NCBI GenBank assembly: GCA_016190375.1
Contig: JACPQR010000205.1
Coordinates: 1 to 64,000, forward strand
Origin: Deltaproteobacteria bacterium
GTDB taxonomy: Bacteria; Myxococcota_A; Polyangia; JACPQR01
Length of the DNA stretch: 64,000 nt
Direction of reading: 5' to 3'
The position numbers and the translations under genes are program-made. A model generated the notes under the pieces. That model had not been told where the DNA came from and did not search any database. It saw only the letters and a program-made list of their open reading frames with translations. Shown here in pieces: positions 40,646 through 51,302 of the stretch (positions are counted from its first letter, which is position 1; each line of letters starts with the position of its first letter).

Positions 40646-40803
40646 CCTCAGCTCGACAGAAGGCATCGCCGAATCACGAGGTTGCATCTGCCCATGAAGA
40701 GTTGGCGGCCGCGGCCGTATCAGTGTGGCTCGGCCAAGGCTTGAACTGTCTGATGTCATCTGCTCAAATGCGCGGCTCTGGGGCTGCGGCCCCCCAAGGA
40801 GGA

Positions 40804-43020
40804 ATGATGAATCGAAGCTTGGGATTGGTGGTGATAGGCGTCCTGGCGACGGGGCTCTTCGCCGGATGCGGCAGCAAGAACAAGCCCAACCCGGATGGGG
40901 ACGCCGGGCCCGGCGTCGATGGCGGCCCCGACGTCGACTCCGGTCCCGGAGAGGACGGCGGGCCGGATTGCGATCCCGGCGACTGCGTCTGCGATCCCGC
41001 CCAGGCGGGGTGCGAGGACGTCGTCGTGATGCTGCCGAATGGCGACACCTTCACCGACGACAACTCCATCTTCAACGGCGTCGTGATCGAGGGCGACTCC
41101 ATCACCCTGTCGGCGGACGTCGTCATCAACGAGGTGATCTGGATCGCGAACTCCCTCGAGGGCTCGATCTCCAAGATCGACACGACCACGCACGAGGAGC
41201 TGGGCCGCTACTACACCGGTCCCTCGCTCGTCGAGACCACGACGGCGCCGGTCGAAGGCGAGTGCCCCGAGGGGTACGAGGAGCGCGACGCCAAGACCTG
41301 CGTCACGTACGACTACACCTCCTGGGGGAAGTGGAGCGGTCCTGGCCAGAACCCGTCGCGGACCAGCGTCGACCGCTTCGGCAACGCCTACGTCGCGAAC
41401 CGCTCGTTCGACTGGATCCCCTCCGTCACGAAGATCAGCCATCGCTGCGAGCCGCGCGATGACGTGGCGGGCCTGGTGACCTGGGCTCCCGACGGCGACG
41501 ACGATCTTACGAACGACCCGCCTCCTCTCGCCTTCAAGCGCAACACGAACGGGTCGCAGAACAACCCCTGGGACGACACCTACGAGTGGGACGACGATTG
41601 CATCGTCTTCCACACCGTGGCCGCGCTCGACCCGCTGGACAGACAGGACTACGGCACCGAGGACGAGGCGGACGATTACGCGACGACGATCGGAACCAAG
41701 GGGCGCGGAGTATCGCTGCAGGAGGTAGAGGGAGAGGACGGACTGTTTCACACGTTCGGGTGGATCGCTTCGTTCGATCTCCACCGCTACTACGAGTTCG
41801 ACGCCGAGAGCGGCGAGCTGACCGGTCGCGTCATCCACTTCCCGTTTTGCACCTCCTACGGCGCCGCCATCGACCGCTTCGGAGTCCTGTGGAGCGCCTG
41901 CCTGGGCTCCTGGATCGGTCGCGCCGACACCCGCATGCGGCTCGAGGACGACGACCTTCCTGACGACGTGCCCGACGTCCCCATCCCGGGAGCCGCCGGC
42001 CACTGCCTCGATGCCAGCGGTCAGGACACCGAGTTCACCTGCATCGAAGGCGAGGACATCTCCATGCCGATCGACGGGACCTACGGCATCACCGTGGCGC
42101 CGGCCGTACGTGAGGACGATCCGCCCGTGCGCGTCTTCGCAGCGTCCACGGGTATCACCGAGTACATCCCACCCCTCGAGGACGGCGAGACGCCGATCTG
42201 GATTCACTACGCCGGCGCCGGCTCCAGCCTCGGCATCGGCGTCGACCGCGAGGGAATCGTCTGGACGAACAGCGACGGCGGCGCGGTGGTCCGCGCCAAC
42301 CCCTACCAGGTGCCCTTCGATCCCGTCACGGGCCTTCCCGATTTCAAGCCCGGCTGGGGCGGAGTGTACGAGGCGCCGGCCGAAGCCTACACGGTCATCC
42401 CCACGGGTCGGGGCGGTCGCGGCGTGGGCGTTGCCACCGACGGCTTCGTCTGGATCGTCAACTGGGACCACTACGACACGAACGGGCCGAACGACGGCAA
42501 CGTGACGCTGCTCGATCCGCACCCCGTCGCCGACGCGGACGAGGACGGCGATCCCGACGTGGCGGCGCCCGAGGACTACCTCGACGGCACCTGCTGCGAG
42601 GAGATCAAGGTCTCGTACACCTACTCCGACATGACGGGCTTCCAGTACACGAACGCCACGGTCCCCCTGGGCGAGTTCAGGTTCTTCGTGCCGGGCTGCG
42701 GCGGAGGGACCACGACCTGGGGCGACATCGCGGTCGCCGGCGACTTCCCGGCCGGCACATCGCTGCGCGTGCAGGCGAAGCTCGTCGAGGACCTCGTCGA
42801 CCTCGCGAACGACGACGACTGGGTCTCGATGTCCCTCGAGGACGGCGGCGGCGAGGTGATGGACGACACCCATCCGCCGGGAGGCGAGGGAGGCACCTTC
42901 CTCCTGCCCGAGCTGGTGGGCGCCGACCCGAACCTCGGACTTCGCGCCACGCTCACCGCCGAGGATCGCGCCGATCGACCCGCGCTGTCCTCCATCCAGC
43001 TCGGCCGCGCCTGCGACTAG
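40804..43020 (+). CDS. Vgb/NHL-like beta-propeller lipoprotein
   Basis: aaggagga SD; MMNRSLGLVVIGVLATGLFAGC lipobox; VIWIANSLEGSISKIDTTTHEELGRYYT; SYTYSDMTGFQ shared with 24426-26045. Confidence 0.85.
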   Translation: MMNRSLGLVVIGVLATGLFAGCGSKNKPNPDGDAGPGVDGGPDVDSGPGEDGGPDCDPGDCVCDPAQAGCEDVVVMLPNGDTFTDDNSIFNGVVIEGDSITLSADVVINEVIWIANSLEGSISKIDTTTHEELGRYYTGPSLVETTTAPVEGECPEGYEERDAKTCVTYDYTSWGKWSGPGQNPSRTSVDRFGNAYVANRSFDWIPSVTKISHRCEPRDDVAGLVTWAPDGDDDLTNDPPPLAFKRNTNGSQNNPWDDTYEWDDDCIVFHTVAALDPLDRQDYGTEDEADDYATTIGTKGRGVSLQEVEGEDGLFHTFGWIASFDLHRYYEFDAESGELTGRVIHFPFCTSYGAAIDRFGVLWSACLGSWIGRADTRMRLEDDDLPDDVPDVPIPGAAGHCLDASGQDTEFTCIEGEDISMPIDGTYGITVAPAVREDDPPVRVFAASTGITEYIPPLEDGETPIWIHYAGAGSSLGIGVDREGIVWTNSDGGAVVRANPYQVPFDPVTGLPDFKPGWGGVYEAPAEAYTVIPTGRGGRGVGVATDGFVWIVNWDHYDTNGPNDGNVTLLDPHPVADADEDGDPDVAAPEDYLDGTCCEEIKVSYTYSDMTGFQYTNATVPLGEFRFFVPGCGGGTTTWGDIAVAGDFPAGTSLRVQAKLVEDLVDLANDDDWVSMSLEDGGGEVMDDTHPPGGEGGTFLLPELVGADPNLGLRATLTAEDRADRPALSSIQLGRACD

Positions 43021-43050
43021 CCGTCCTCTCCTCTAACCTCGAGTAGCTTC

Positions 43051-46000
43051 CTAGTGCCGCGGGCCACGCGGCGAGACCGGCGCGATCACCGCCGCGAGCG
43101 CCTCGGGGCGGCGCACCCGCTGCGAGGCCAGCCACTTCCATGCGGTCCCCGTCAGGCGGGCGCCCTCGGCTCCGCCGACGAGCTCGCCGAGCCTGAGGCG
43201 CGCCGCGGCCGCGTGGAGCATCATGTCCGCCGCCTCGAAGCTCACGATCGCCGCCGCGAGCTCCTGCTCGGCAACGCGAGGGTCGGCGTCGAGGAGCGCG
43301 AGCTGAGCCCTCGTCAGACCGGCGAGCGCCGCCGCCCAGCCCGTTCCCTCCCGCGCCATTCGCCGTGCCGCGCTCCGGGCGACGCCCAGGAGCTTCGGCC
43401 GTGGAGCGAGACCCGCCGCGGCCGCCGCGAGGGCGACTCGCGCGCGCAGGTCGTTCATCACGACGCGGACCAGCGGGTTCCACAAGAGAAGCGAGCCCTC
43501 GAGGGGCCGCCAAACCTCGGCGACGCGCCCGACCGCGCGACCGGCGTGCCCCTCGTAGAGGTCGGCGTTCGCGGCGAACAGGGCCTCGTACGCGTGCTGC
43601 ATGAAGAAGCCCGCGCGCGACCAGCGAGCCATCGCCGCCTCGACGACCCGTCTCCCCTCGGCGGGCTCGTCGTTGGCCAGCCACCCGAGGCCGGCGACGC
43701 CGACGACGAACGCCGAGGCGGCGAAGGCGTCCCCCTTGAGCGTCGCATCGCGGTGCAGGATCGGAACGCTGCGCGCGAGCTCCGAGAGCTCGCCCAGCCA
43801 GGCGAGACCCCAAAGTCGGGTCGTCCTCGCCATCGTCAGCGCCCACGTGGCGCCGGTGCATTCGTCTCGAAGCGTCTTCTCGGCGCTCTCCGCGAAGCTC
43901 GCGGCGAGGCGCCACTTGCCGAGCTGCAGGGACGAGAACGCGACGGCCGTCGCGGCCAGGCCTCGGGCCTGCGGATCGCCGGAGCGGCGGGCGGCGGCCT
44001 CGGCGAGACCGCACAGACGCGCAGAGCGGACCTCGCCGGACGGGCCGCGCGCCGCCTGGACCGGGGCCTCGAGCGCGAGCGCACGGGCGACCCGGGTCGG
44101 CTCGCCGGCCGCGAGCGCCCGCGACAGGTGCTGTGCCTGGAAGTGGATGCCCCGCGCGATGTCCACCATCGAGAGGCCGACCGCGGCGGTCCAGCAGGCG
44201 TCGATGGCCCCGAGCTCGGCGGGCGGAATCTCTGCGACCTTGCGCTCCGTCCAGCGATGGCCCCGCAGGGCACGAGCCGCTTGACGGACGCCGAAGGCGA
44301 GGAGCGCGCCCTTGGTCGTGCGGGGTACGCGGATTCCGGCGGTGCGCAGAACGGCCTGGAGGTGCTGGACGCCGAGATCGACCTCGCCGGAGCACAGCAG
44401 GCGCTCGGCCGCGCGGCGCCTGTGGTGCAGCGCCTCCGAAGGCGGAGCGCCTCGAGCCGCGTCGAGGAAGGCCTCGGCCGCCTCGCGGCCTCGACCGGCG
44501 TTCTCGAGCACGATCCCCAGGCGGGCGGCGATCGCCCTCCGCTCCTCCTCATCGCGTGCAGGAGCCGCATCGGCTGCCAGCCTGTACATCCGCGCCGCGC
44601 GATCGAACGCGAGCGACCGGTCGGCGAGCTCGGCGGCGAGGAGCGCCCATTGCCGTGCGACCGTCGCCTCGCCGGCCGCCAGCCAGTGCTGAGCGACCGT
44701 CGCGGGATCGACCGTGCTCCCCTCTTCCAGGGCGCGCGCCAGGCCGCTGTGGAGCGCGCGCTGTTCGTCGCGCGTCAGCGCTTCCACGACGACCTCGCGC
44801 ACGAGGTAGTGCTCCGGCTCGAGGCTCCGCTGCCCGCGGACGCGGGAAGGCCGCGCGAGGTGCGCCATGCGGAGGGCCGCCAGAGCCGCATCGATCGCGT
44901 CTTCGTCCACCGCCAGCGTGCGCGCGGCGGCCGTCGTCGAGAGCGGCTCCTTCGCGAGGCAGCACAGCTCGAGGAGCGCCCGCGGACCGCGATCGAGCGA
45001 ATCGACGCGAGCGGCGACGGCGCGCCGCGCGGGCACGAGCCCACCGGCGGAGGCCGCATGGCGCGCCACCTCGTGCAGGACGAGAGGGTGGCCGGCGGAC
45101 GAGCGTGCGATCTGGGAGATCATCCTGGCACCGGGCAGCGCGCCCAGGACCCGCGCGGCCAGCCGTTCCGACTCCTCGACCGACAGGCGCGAAACGGCCA
45201 CCATGCGCGGCGTCCAGGGTAACGACGAGCACGGCCCCGGAAGCTCCGCGTCCGGCGCGCAGCGAACGGTGGCGAGGAGGAGTACGCGCGGCGGAGTGGG
45301 CGGCCGCAGCACCTCCTCGAGGAGCGTCAGGCCGTCCGCGTCGGCGAGGTGGAAGTCGTCGATGGAGATGACCACCGTGTCGGTCTCGGCGAGTCGGCGC
45401 AGCCAGTCGCGCAGGGCTTCGAAGAGCCGGCGCCGTCGCTCGAAGGGATCGAGCCGCGAGCCGGTGACCTCACGGGCGATCCGCGGGGGACGCGCGCGCG
45501 CATGATCGAGGAGGGCCCTTACGGGCGGGAAGACCTCGGCGACGAGCGCCGCGTCGGCAGGGAGCGCGGAGCGCACCTGCGCCCCTGGACGGCGGCAGAG
45601 GTTCGTGCACAGGGCGTCGACCAGTCCGTCGACGGTCCGGAAGGGCACGTTCTCACGATCATGGCAGCTCGATTCGAGGACGAGGGCGCCCGCGGGCACC
45701 GCGACCTCGTCGAGGAAGTGCCGGACTAGAGCGCTCTTGCCGACGCCCGCCTCGCCGTGCACGAGGACGGCCGCCGGATGGCCCGCGCGAACGTCCTCCA
45801 GCGCCTCACGGAGCGCGCGGGTCTCGCGGAAGCGGCCCACGAGCGCGGTGCGGGAACGCAGCGGAAGGGCGACGACGCGCGCGCGCTTGCGCTCGGTGAC
45901 GCACTCCAGGACGGCTTCGCCGCCCGGGCGAGCCGACGCGTCGGTGGCGAGGAGCGAGCGACACAGCTCGTCGAGGTCCTGCGGGATCCCGGGCACGAGG

Positions 46001-46803
46001 GAGCTCGGGGTCGGAGCGGCGTACTTGCGCTTGTCCGCCAGGACTTCGAACGGGCTCCCGACGAACGGCGGGCGACCGACCAGGGCCTCGAACAGCATGG
46101 CGCCGATCGCGTACCAGTCGGCTGGTGGTCCGACGTGCCGGCCGTCGGCCTGCTCGGGGGCCATGTAGTCGACGGTGCCGGCCACGCGACCGTCGGCCGG
46201 ATCGCACGCCGGCCGGGCGAGGCCGAAGTCGAGGAGAACGAGCCTGCCCTCGGGGGTCACCCGGATGTTCGAGGGCTTGACGTCGCGATGCACCAAACCG
46301 GCGCGGTGGATTGCCATCAGCGCACGGCCGAGCTGTCGGACGGCGGACCTCAGCCTTGCTTCATCGAATGGCGCGCCGGTCGAGCATGGCGGATCGGCCA
46401 TGGCGTCCGCCGTGGGAGCGAACGGAAGCGGGACCACCTCCCTGACGAGGCTCTCGGTCACCTGCGCGGTGGCGGTCCGGCCAGGGCGAACCCAGTCGAT
46501 CACGTCCTCGCCCTCGATGAGCTCCATCGTGAAGAACCAGGTCCCGTCCTTCTCGAGGAGCTCGTGGAGCTCGACCAGGTTGGGGTGGGCGAGATCTCGC
46601 ACGATCCGGAACTCGCGCTTGAGCGACAGCACCGCCTCGGGGCCAAGTCGATGGAGCGTCTTGATCGCCACTCCGCTCCCGCGCTCCCGGTCGAAGGCCC
46701 TCCAGACGGTACCCATGCCCCCGGCTCCAAGGCGGCCGCGGATCTCGAACCGGCCGGACCGTGGAAGCGGTGACAGTCGCTCGAGGCCCCTCACCGGCAT
46801 CAC
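43051..46803 (-). CDS. Ser/Thr protein kinase fused to AAA ATPase and TPR-like sensor region
   Basis: GRLGAGGMGTVWRA, LVHRDVKPSNIR, DFGLARP, GTVDYMAPEQ; Walker A VHGEAGVGKSALVRHFLDEV; Walker B VVISIDDFHLADAD. Confidence 0.93.
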   Translation of the reverse strand: MMPVRGLERLSPLPRSGRFEIRGRLGAGGMGTVWRAFDRERGSGVAIKTLHRLGPEAVLSLKREFRIVRDLAHPNLVELHELLEKDGTWFFTMELIEGEDVIDWVRPGRTATAQVTESLVREVVPLPFAPTADAMADPPCSTGAPFDEARLRSAVRQLGRALMAIHRAGLVHRDVKPSNIRVTPEGRLVLLDFGLARPACDPADGRVAGTVDYMAPEQADGRHVGPPADWYAIGAMLFEALVGRPPFVGSPFEVLADKRKYAAPTPSSLVPGIPQDLDELCRSLLATDASARPGGEAVLECVTERKRARVVALPLRSRTALVGRFRETRALREALEDVRAGHPAAVLVHGEAGVGKSALVRHFLDEVAVPAGALVLESSCHDRENVPFRTVDGLVDALCTNLCRRPGAQVRSALPADAALVAEVFPPVRALLDHARARPPRIAREVTGSRLDPFERRRRLFEALRDWLRRLAETDTVVISIDDFHLADADGLTLLEEVLRPPTPPRVLLLATVRCAPDAELPGPCSSLPWTPRMVAVSRLSVEESERLAARVLGALPGARMISQIARSSAGHPLVLHEVARHAASAGGLVPARRAVAARVDSLDRGPRALLELCCLAKEPLSTTAAARTLAVDEDAIDAALAALRMAHLARPSRVRGQRSLEPEHYLVREVVVEALTRDEQRALHSGLARALEEGSTVDPATVAQHWLAAGEATVARQWALLAAELADRSLAFDRAARMYRLAADAAPARDEEERRAIAARLGIVLENAGRGREAAEAFLDAARGAPPSEALHHRRRAAERLLCSGEVDLGVQHLQAVLRTAGIRVPRTTKGALLAFGVRQAARALRGHRWTERKVAEIPPAELGAIDACWTAAVGLSMVDIARGIHFQAQHLSRALAAGEPTRVARALALEAPVQAARGPSGEVRSARLCGLAEAAARRSGDPQARGLAATAVAFSSLQLGKWRLAASFAESAEKTLRDECTGATWALTMARTTRLWGLAWLGELSELARSVPILHRDATLKGDAFAASAFVVGVAGLGWLANDEPAEGRRVVEAAMARWSRAGFFMQHAYEALFAANADLYEGHAGRAVGRVAEVWRPLEGSLLLWNPLVRVVMNDLRARVALAAAAAGLAPRPKLLGVARSAARRMAREGTGWAAALAGLTRAQLALLDADPRVAEQELAAAIVSFEAADMMLHAAAARLRLGELVGGAEGARLTGTAWKWLASQRVRRPEALAAVIAPVSPRGPRH

Positions 46804-46908
46804 AGTCCGCGGTAGCAGGGTTCGAACCAGCCTGAAAACCCAGCGATTCCGCCAGCCGACGGGCGTCGAGGTGGCAACCGGCGCCTCGCGTGGCGGCTCC
46901 TCGAGGCT

Positions 46909-48576
46909 TCACTGGTGCCGGGCATGAGCACGAAGAAGCGCGGCGGTCTTCCCGAACCCGTCGCTCTCCGCCTGGCGCGCCTGGTCCTCGAGCACCGCGT
47001 CCGAAGGCGGCGCGATCGTGAGGGCCCGGTCGAGCGCGACGACGCTCGTGTCCTCCATGCGCACGCGCCGCAGCCGCGCCGCGAGGATGGACAGAGCGCG
47101 AGGGTCCTCGAGCCCGGCGAGGTATGCCTGCGTGGCCCGGTCGGCGACCTCTCGTGAGACCAGCGTCCTCCTGGCCTCGTCCCGTGCTACCGCCAGGAAC
47201 AGGCCGCCATGGGCGAGCGGGCGGTCCGGCTGCATGTCGATCGCCACGCGGTAGGACCGAAGCGCGCCGGGCAGGTCGCCCGCCTCGCGCAGCACCTCTC
47301 CGAGCTTGAGCCGCGCGAAGTACGCGTCCGGCTGTGCCCGAACGGCGGCGCGGAACAGGCGCACGTCGCTCGTGAACTCGGCGGCGTGGGCGCGCGCGAC
47401 GAGCCCGAGGACGAGGACCGCGATGGCCACCGGCACGGCGCGGGCCCAGGCGCGGCTCGTCGCTGCTCGCGGAGGGAGATCGACCGCCATCGCGACGAGC
47501 CAGCCGAGCCCCATCAGCGAGAGCGAGGCGTAGCGATCGGCGACCCAGTAGTAGACGGGCACGACGTTGCTCACGGGCAGGAGCGAGAGGACGAGCCAGC
47601 TCGTCCCGAGGCGCGCGCGCCCGAGCTTGCGCATCGCCAGCGAGCCGATCCCGGCCGCGAGGATCCCGAGGCCGGCGAGCGCGCGGCCATCGACCCCGGC
47701 GGCGCGATCGATCGGATACAGCGCCGAGAGCCGCGAGGGCCAGACGATCTTGCCGAAGTAGTGGAGGTACGTGTGCCCCACGAGGGCGAGCCGCCCACCG
47801 ACGCCGGCCCTCGGCTCCGGTCGAATCAGCTCGGCGCCGCTCCACAAGGCGAGCACGAGACCCCCGGCGGCGGCGGAGAGGAGGGCGAACGGGGCCGCTC
47901 GAAGCGCCGCCTGGCGGAGCGTCCGACCGCGCACGAGCCAGTCGCACAGCAAGAGGAAGAGCGGCAGCACCACCGTCGAGGTCTTCGATAGAAGCGCGAG
48001 GGCGTGCAGGCCCAGCGCCACCGCGAACCGGCTGCTCCGCATCCTGTCCGATCCCAGAGCGAAGAACGCCGAAGAGCAGAAGAGCCCGAGAGCCAGCACG
48101 TCCTTGCGACTGCTGATCCAGGCCACGGCCTCGGCCTGCAGCGGATGGACGCCGACCACGAGGGCGCCTGCGAGCGCGGCGACCCAGCCGACCCCGAGCG
48201 CGCGCAAGAGCGCGAACAGACACGAGAGCGACAGCGCCCAGAGCGCGAGGTTCATCGCGTGGAAGCCCGTGGGCCACAGCCCGAACAGCGCGTGATCGAG
48301 CATGTACGAGAGGAGGTGAACGGGCTGATAGGCTTCGTGCTGGATCGTCCCGAAGATCCGGGCGAGGTTGTCCGCGCCGAAGCTCCGGATCAGGGGGTTC
48401 TCGGCCACCAGCCGGCCGTCGTCCCAGGACAGGAACTCGCCGCCGACCGCGGGCCCGAACGCGAAGACCGTCGCTCCGGAGATGACGGCACCGATCACGA
48501 CCCAGAGAAGCAGGGCACCGCGGCGACCCGTCCCGGACGAGCTCTTGGGGCTCACCGCCGTACCGAGACCGGTCAC
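46909..48576 (-). CDS. Polytopic membrane protein with C-terminal TPR (TMTC/O-mannosyltransferase-like)
   Basis: FLSWDDGRLVAENPLIRSF...YQPVHLLSYMLDHALFGL...GVHPLQAEAVAWISSRKDVLALG; many TM helices. Confidence 0.83.
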   Translation of the reverse strand: MTGLGTAVSPKSSSGTGRRGALLLWVVIGAVISGATVFAFGPAVGGEFLSWDDGRLVAENPLIRSFGADNLARIFGTIQHEAYQPVHLLSYMLDHALFGLWPTGFHAMNLALWALSLSCLFALLRALGVGWVAALAGALVVGVHPLQAEAVAWISSRKDVLALGLFCSSAFFALGSDRMRSSRFAVALGLHALALLSKTSTVVLPLFLLLCDWLVRGRTLRQAALRAAPFALLSAAAGGLVLALWSGAELIRPEPRAGVGGRLALVGHTYLHYFGKIVWPSRLSALYPIDRAAGVDGRALAGLGILAAGIGSLAMRKLGRARLGTSWLVLSLLPVSNVVPVYYWVADRYASLSLMGLGWLVAMAVDLPPRAATSRAWARAVPVAIAVLVLGLVARAHAAEFTSDVRLFRAAVRAQPDAYFARLKLGEVLREAGDLPGALRSYRVAIDMQPDRPLAHGGLFLAVARDEARRTLVSREVADRATQAYLAGLEDPRALSILAARLRRVRMEDTSVVALDRALTIAPPSDAVLEDQARQAESDGFGKTAALLRAHARHQ

Positions 48577-48675
48577 GGACGCATTATCGACCGGAAAGGC
48601 GCCCGCGATCTCCGGAAGTGGTCCGACGAGAATCGCCGCCGTACTTGTCCGTTGCGGTACGCAGTTGCCGGTCGC

Positions 48676-51177
48676 TCAGGGAACGAAGGTCGGGATGCCC
48701 TCCACGCTGGTCGCCGCCGTTCCGAAGAAGCTCGCAGCCTGGCGGCTCGCGTCGGGATCGTCGAAGACCACGAAGTGGCCGTCGTACGCCCCGGCGGGGT
48801 CGTACTGGGCCACGACCGCGGTGCAGTCGGGCGACCCTGGGCAGTTGAAGTTGGAGGTCACCGGCGCGTCGACGGTGCCCGAGAAGGCGTCGATCTCCTC
48901 GAGGACGGGGTTGACCGGACCCGCATAGCTCGCGCGGGCAAATGCGGCGAGCGTCTCGGGAGGCGAGTAGGTGTCGCCGAGGCCGTAGGTCTGCAGGAAG
49001 TGCGTCGCCGTCATCTCCGGCGCCGGCTCCCGAACGAGGAGCTTGCCGTAGTTCAGTGCGTCCGAGCGATCGAAGTACCACTGGAAGAGGTTGAGGACGG
49101 GGTGCTCGCGGCCGATCCGCAACAGATCGTCCTGGGGCTCCTGCAGCATGAGCGAGATCCCGAAGGTCGCATCGACCGGGCTCGTCTTGTTGAGGAGCGA
49201 GTCGACCAGGAACGCGCCTGCGCCCGAGAGCACGGCGACGTCGACGTCCGGCTCGTACGGCAGGAACAGAGCTCCGACGGTCGAGCCCTGCGAGTGTCCG
49301 AAGAAATAGATCCTCGAGGTGTCGAAGCGGATCGGCTCGGCGATCGGCGAGGAGGCGGCGTCGAGGTCGAGCTCCTCGAGCACGCGGACGATCTGGAAGA
49401 GATCGGCCGCTCCTTGCAGGATGTTGTCGCGAGCCGCCTCGGGGTTCAGGACGTTGAAGAACAGCTCGTCCTCGCCTCGTTCCGAGCCCCCGCGCCGGTC
49501 GCCGTGCATCGCTCCGTCGTAGCCGAAGACGGCGAAGTTGACGTTCTGGCCGCCGGCGCCGGGCGCCGACGAGAGCGCGCCGGCCACCTGCAGGCCCGAC
49601 CGGAAATTGCCGCCCGTGCCGTGGCTGAAGACCACGACCGGCCATCCGGCGGCGGGCATCGACACGCCCTTCGGGACGCTCAGCGAGAAGCAAACCTCCT
49701 CGGTGCCCTGGACCACCGGTGCTCCGGTCTCGTCCACCTCGATCGCTCCGCCCTCCAGCTCGTAGGGGCGCTCTCCCGCCTGCATCATCGGGTTGGGGAA
49801 GCGACCGTGGATCTCCCAGAATCGATCGTCCGGGTCGCCGCAGTCTCGTTCGACGGGGTCGCCGCCGTCGACGCAGATCGAGACCGCCACGCCGTCGCAG
49901 ACCATCGTCTCGGTGGGTGCGGGAGCCTCGGTCGCGCGGATCGCGTCGCGCAGGAGCGATGCGGGCTCGCGCACCGGCGCCGTCGTGAACACCGACGCGA
50001 CCAGGACGGTGTCGCGCGCGATTCCCTGCGCGTCCAGGAACTCGCGGAAGATGCCGAACTTCTCGTGAGCGGCGGCGAGATCCGGATCCTCCGGGACCTC
50101 GTCGGACATCACGGCGTCGAAGTCCTCGTCCCGCGCGATCGGGTTGCCCTCGGGATCGCGGACCGCGGTCGTGATCCAGATCGCGTAGGTGGTGCCGGGG
50201 TTGAAGGGCTGACCGATCAGCGGTCCGATCGCCAGCCAGTTTGGGCAGATGTAGTTCGTCGAGTGGTTGGCCGACCAGCGCCAGCCACGGACGTTGGCGT
50301 AGCCTGGAGAGTCCGGCGTGATGTCGATGATGTCGAACGTCGGGTCGTCGCCGCTCCCCTCCAGCGTGTCGTAGTCGATGTTCTTCGAGAAGCGGAAGAA
50401 GACGGGGCTGTTCGTGCCGAAGGCGCTCGTGTCGTTCTCGAGCGCGCCCCTGTACAGGTCCACGACGTCGACGCCGAGGACGCCCGGGCCCGGCGTCGGG
50501 AAGCCGGTGAGGCTCGGGTGACCGCCGACGAGACGGACGTCGTTCGGGAAGGGAAGCCGGAAGAAGTCGTTCGGAGGCTCGCCACCACGGGGCACCTCGA
50601 AGTAGGCCACCGACGCCTCGTCGTCCGGGGGACACGTCACGCCGAGCCAGGGAGGGAAGGCGATCCCGAACGGCTGGCAGGTGCCGGCCGCGCCACAATA
50701 CAGCCCGGCGAGGCATTCCGCCGTCGCGGCGCACGCGTCGTTCCAGTCCGCGGCGCCGGACTCGGCGCACGATCCGCTCAGCCCTCGCGCCTCGCAGAAG
50801 AGCCCCGCCGAGCAGTCCGCCGGAGAGCCGCAGGGATCGCCGACCGCGGCGTCGCCGGCCGGCGCGCATGCGCCGAGAGGCGAGCAGAACAGCCCTTCGC
50901 CGCACTCGCCGGTGAGGGTGCACAGCTCGCCGGGCAGCCCGTCGGGCACCGGCTGACAGGTCGAGGAGCCCTCGTCGCAGCCGAGGCCCGGCCGGCACTC
51001 CGCGTCATCCGCGCAGGTATCCCCGACGCCCAGCCCGGGCGGCAGACCTCCGTCGACGTCTGCGTCCGCATCGCCGTCGGCGCCTGCGTCAATCTCCGTC
51101 TCCGTGCCACCCTTGCCGCCGCAACCAGTCGCGCCGGCCGCCAGGAGAAACGCCCAGCAGACCCTCTTCGATCGCAT
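48676..51177 (-). CDS. Lipoprotein with Cys-rich N-terminal region and alpha/beta-hydrolase (lipase-like) domain
   Basis: MRSKRVCWAFLLAAGATGC; FFGHSQGSTVGALFLPY nucleophile elbow; WPVVVFSHGTGGNFRSG. Confidence 0.82.
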   Translation of the reverse strand: MRSKRVCWAFLLAAGATGCGGKGGTETEIDAGADGDADADVDGGLPPGLGVGDTCADDAECRPGLGCDEGSSTCQPVPDGLPGELCTLTGECGEGLFCSPLGACAPAGDAAVGDPCGSPADCSAGLFCEARGLSGSCAESGAADWNDACAATAECLAGLYCGAAGTCQPFGIAFPPWLGVTCPPDDEASVAYFEVPRGGEPPNDFFRLPFPNDVRLVGGHPSLTGFPTPGPGVLGVDVVDLYRGALENDTSAFGTNSPVFFRFSKNIDYDTLEGSGDDPTFDIIDITPDSPGYANVRGWRWSANHSTNYICPNWLAIGPLIGQPFNPGTTYAIWITTAVRDPEGNPIARDEDFDAVMSDEVPEDPDLAAAHEKFGIFREFLDAQGIARDTVLVASVFTTAPVREPASLLRDAIRATEAPAPTETMVCDGVAVSICVDGGDPVERDCGDPDDRFWEIHGRFPNPMMQAGERPYELEGGAIEVDETGAPVVQGTEEVCFSLSVPKGVSMPAAGWPVVVFSHGTGGNFRSGLQVAGALSSAPGAGGQNVNFAVFGYDGAMHGDRRGGSERGEDELFFNVLNPEAARDNILQGAADLFQIVRVLEELDLDAASSPIAEPIRFDTSRIYFFGHSQGSTVGALFLPYEPDVDVAVLSGAGAFLVDSLLNKTSPVDATFGISLMLQEPQDDLLRIGREHPVLNLFQWYFDRSDALNYGKLLVREPAPEMTATHFLQTYGLGDTYSPPETLAAFARASYAGPVNPVLEEIDAFSGTVDAPVTSNFNCPGSPDCTAVVAQYDPAGAYDGHFVVFDDPDASRQAASFFGTAATSVEGIPTFVP

Positions 51178-51302
51178 CGCAATAAGCATCCGGAGACTGT
51201 ACCTCGACTGACCCGAGCGTAGAAGCGGCGCAATTGGACACCTGCCGGAGCCCTCGACGGTGGATCGATACGCGTGGGGACGCTAGGCTTCGGGACCCGG
51301 CC

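Noticed and set aside
39415-43020. 1201-aa plus-strand ORF
   Set aside because: The first 463 codons are an out-of-frame shadow of the sigma-54 activator; the real CDS begins at 40804 after an SD and lipobox.
46805-46830. tRNA T-loop-like sequence ggttcgaacc
   Set aside because: No complementary T-stem, anticodon arm or acceptor stem around it on either strand.
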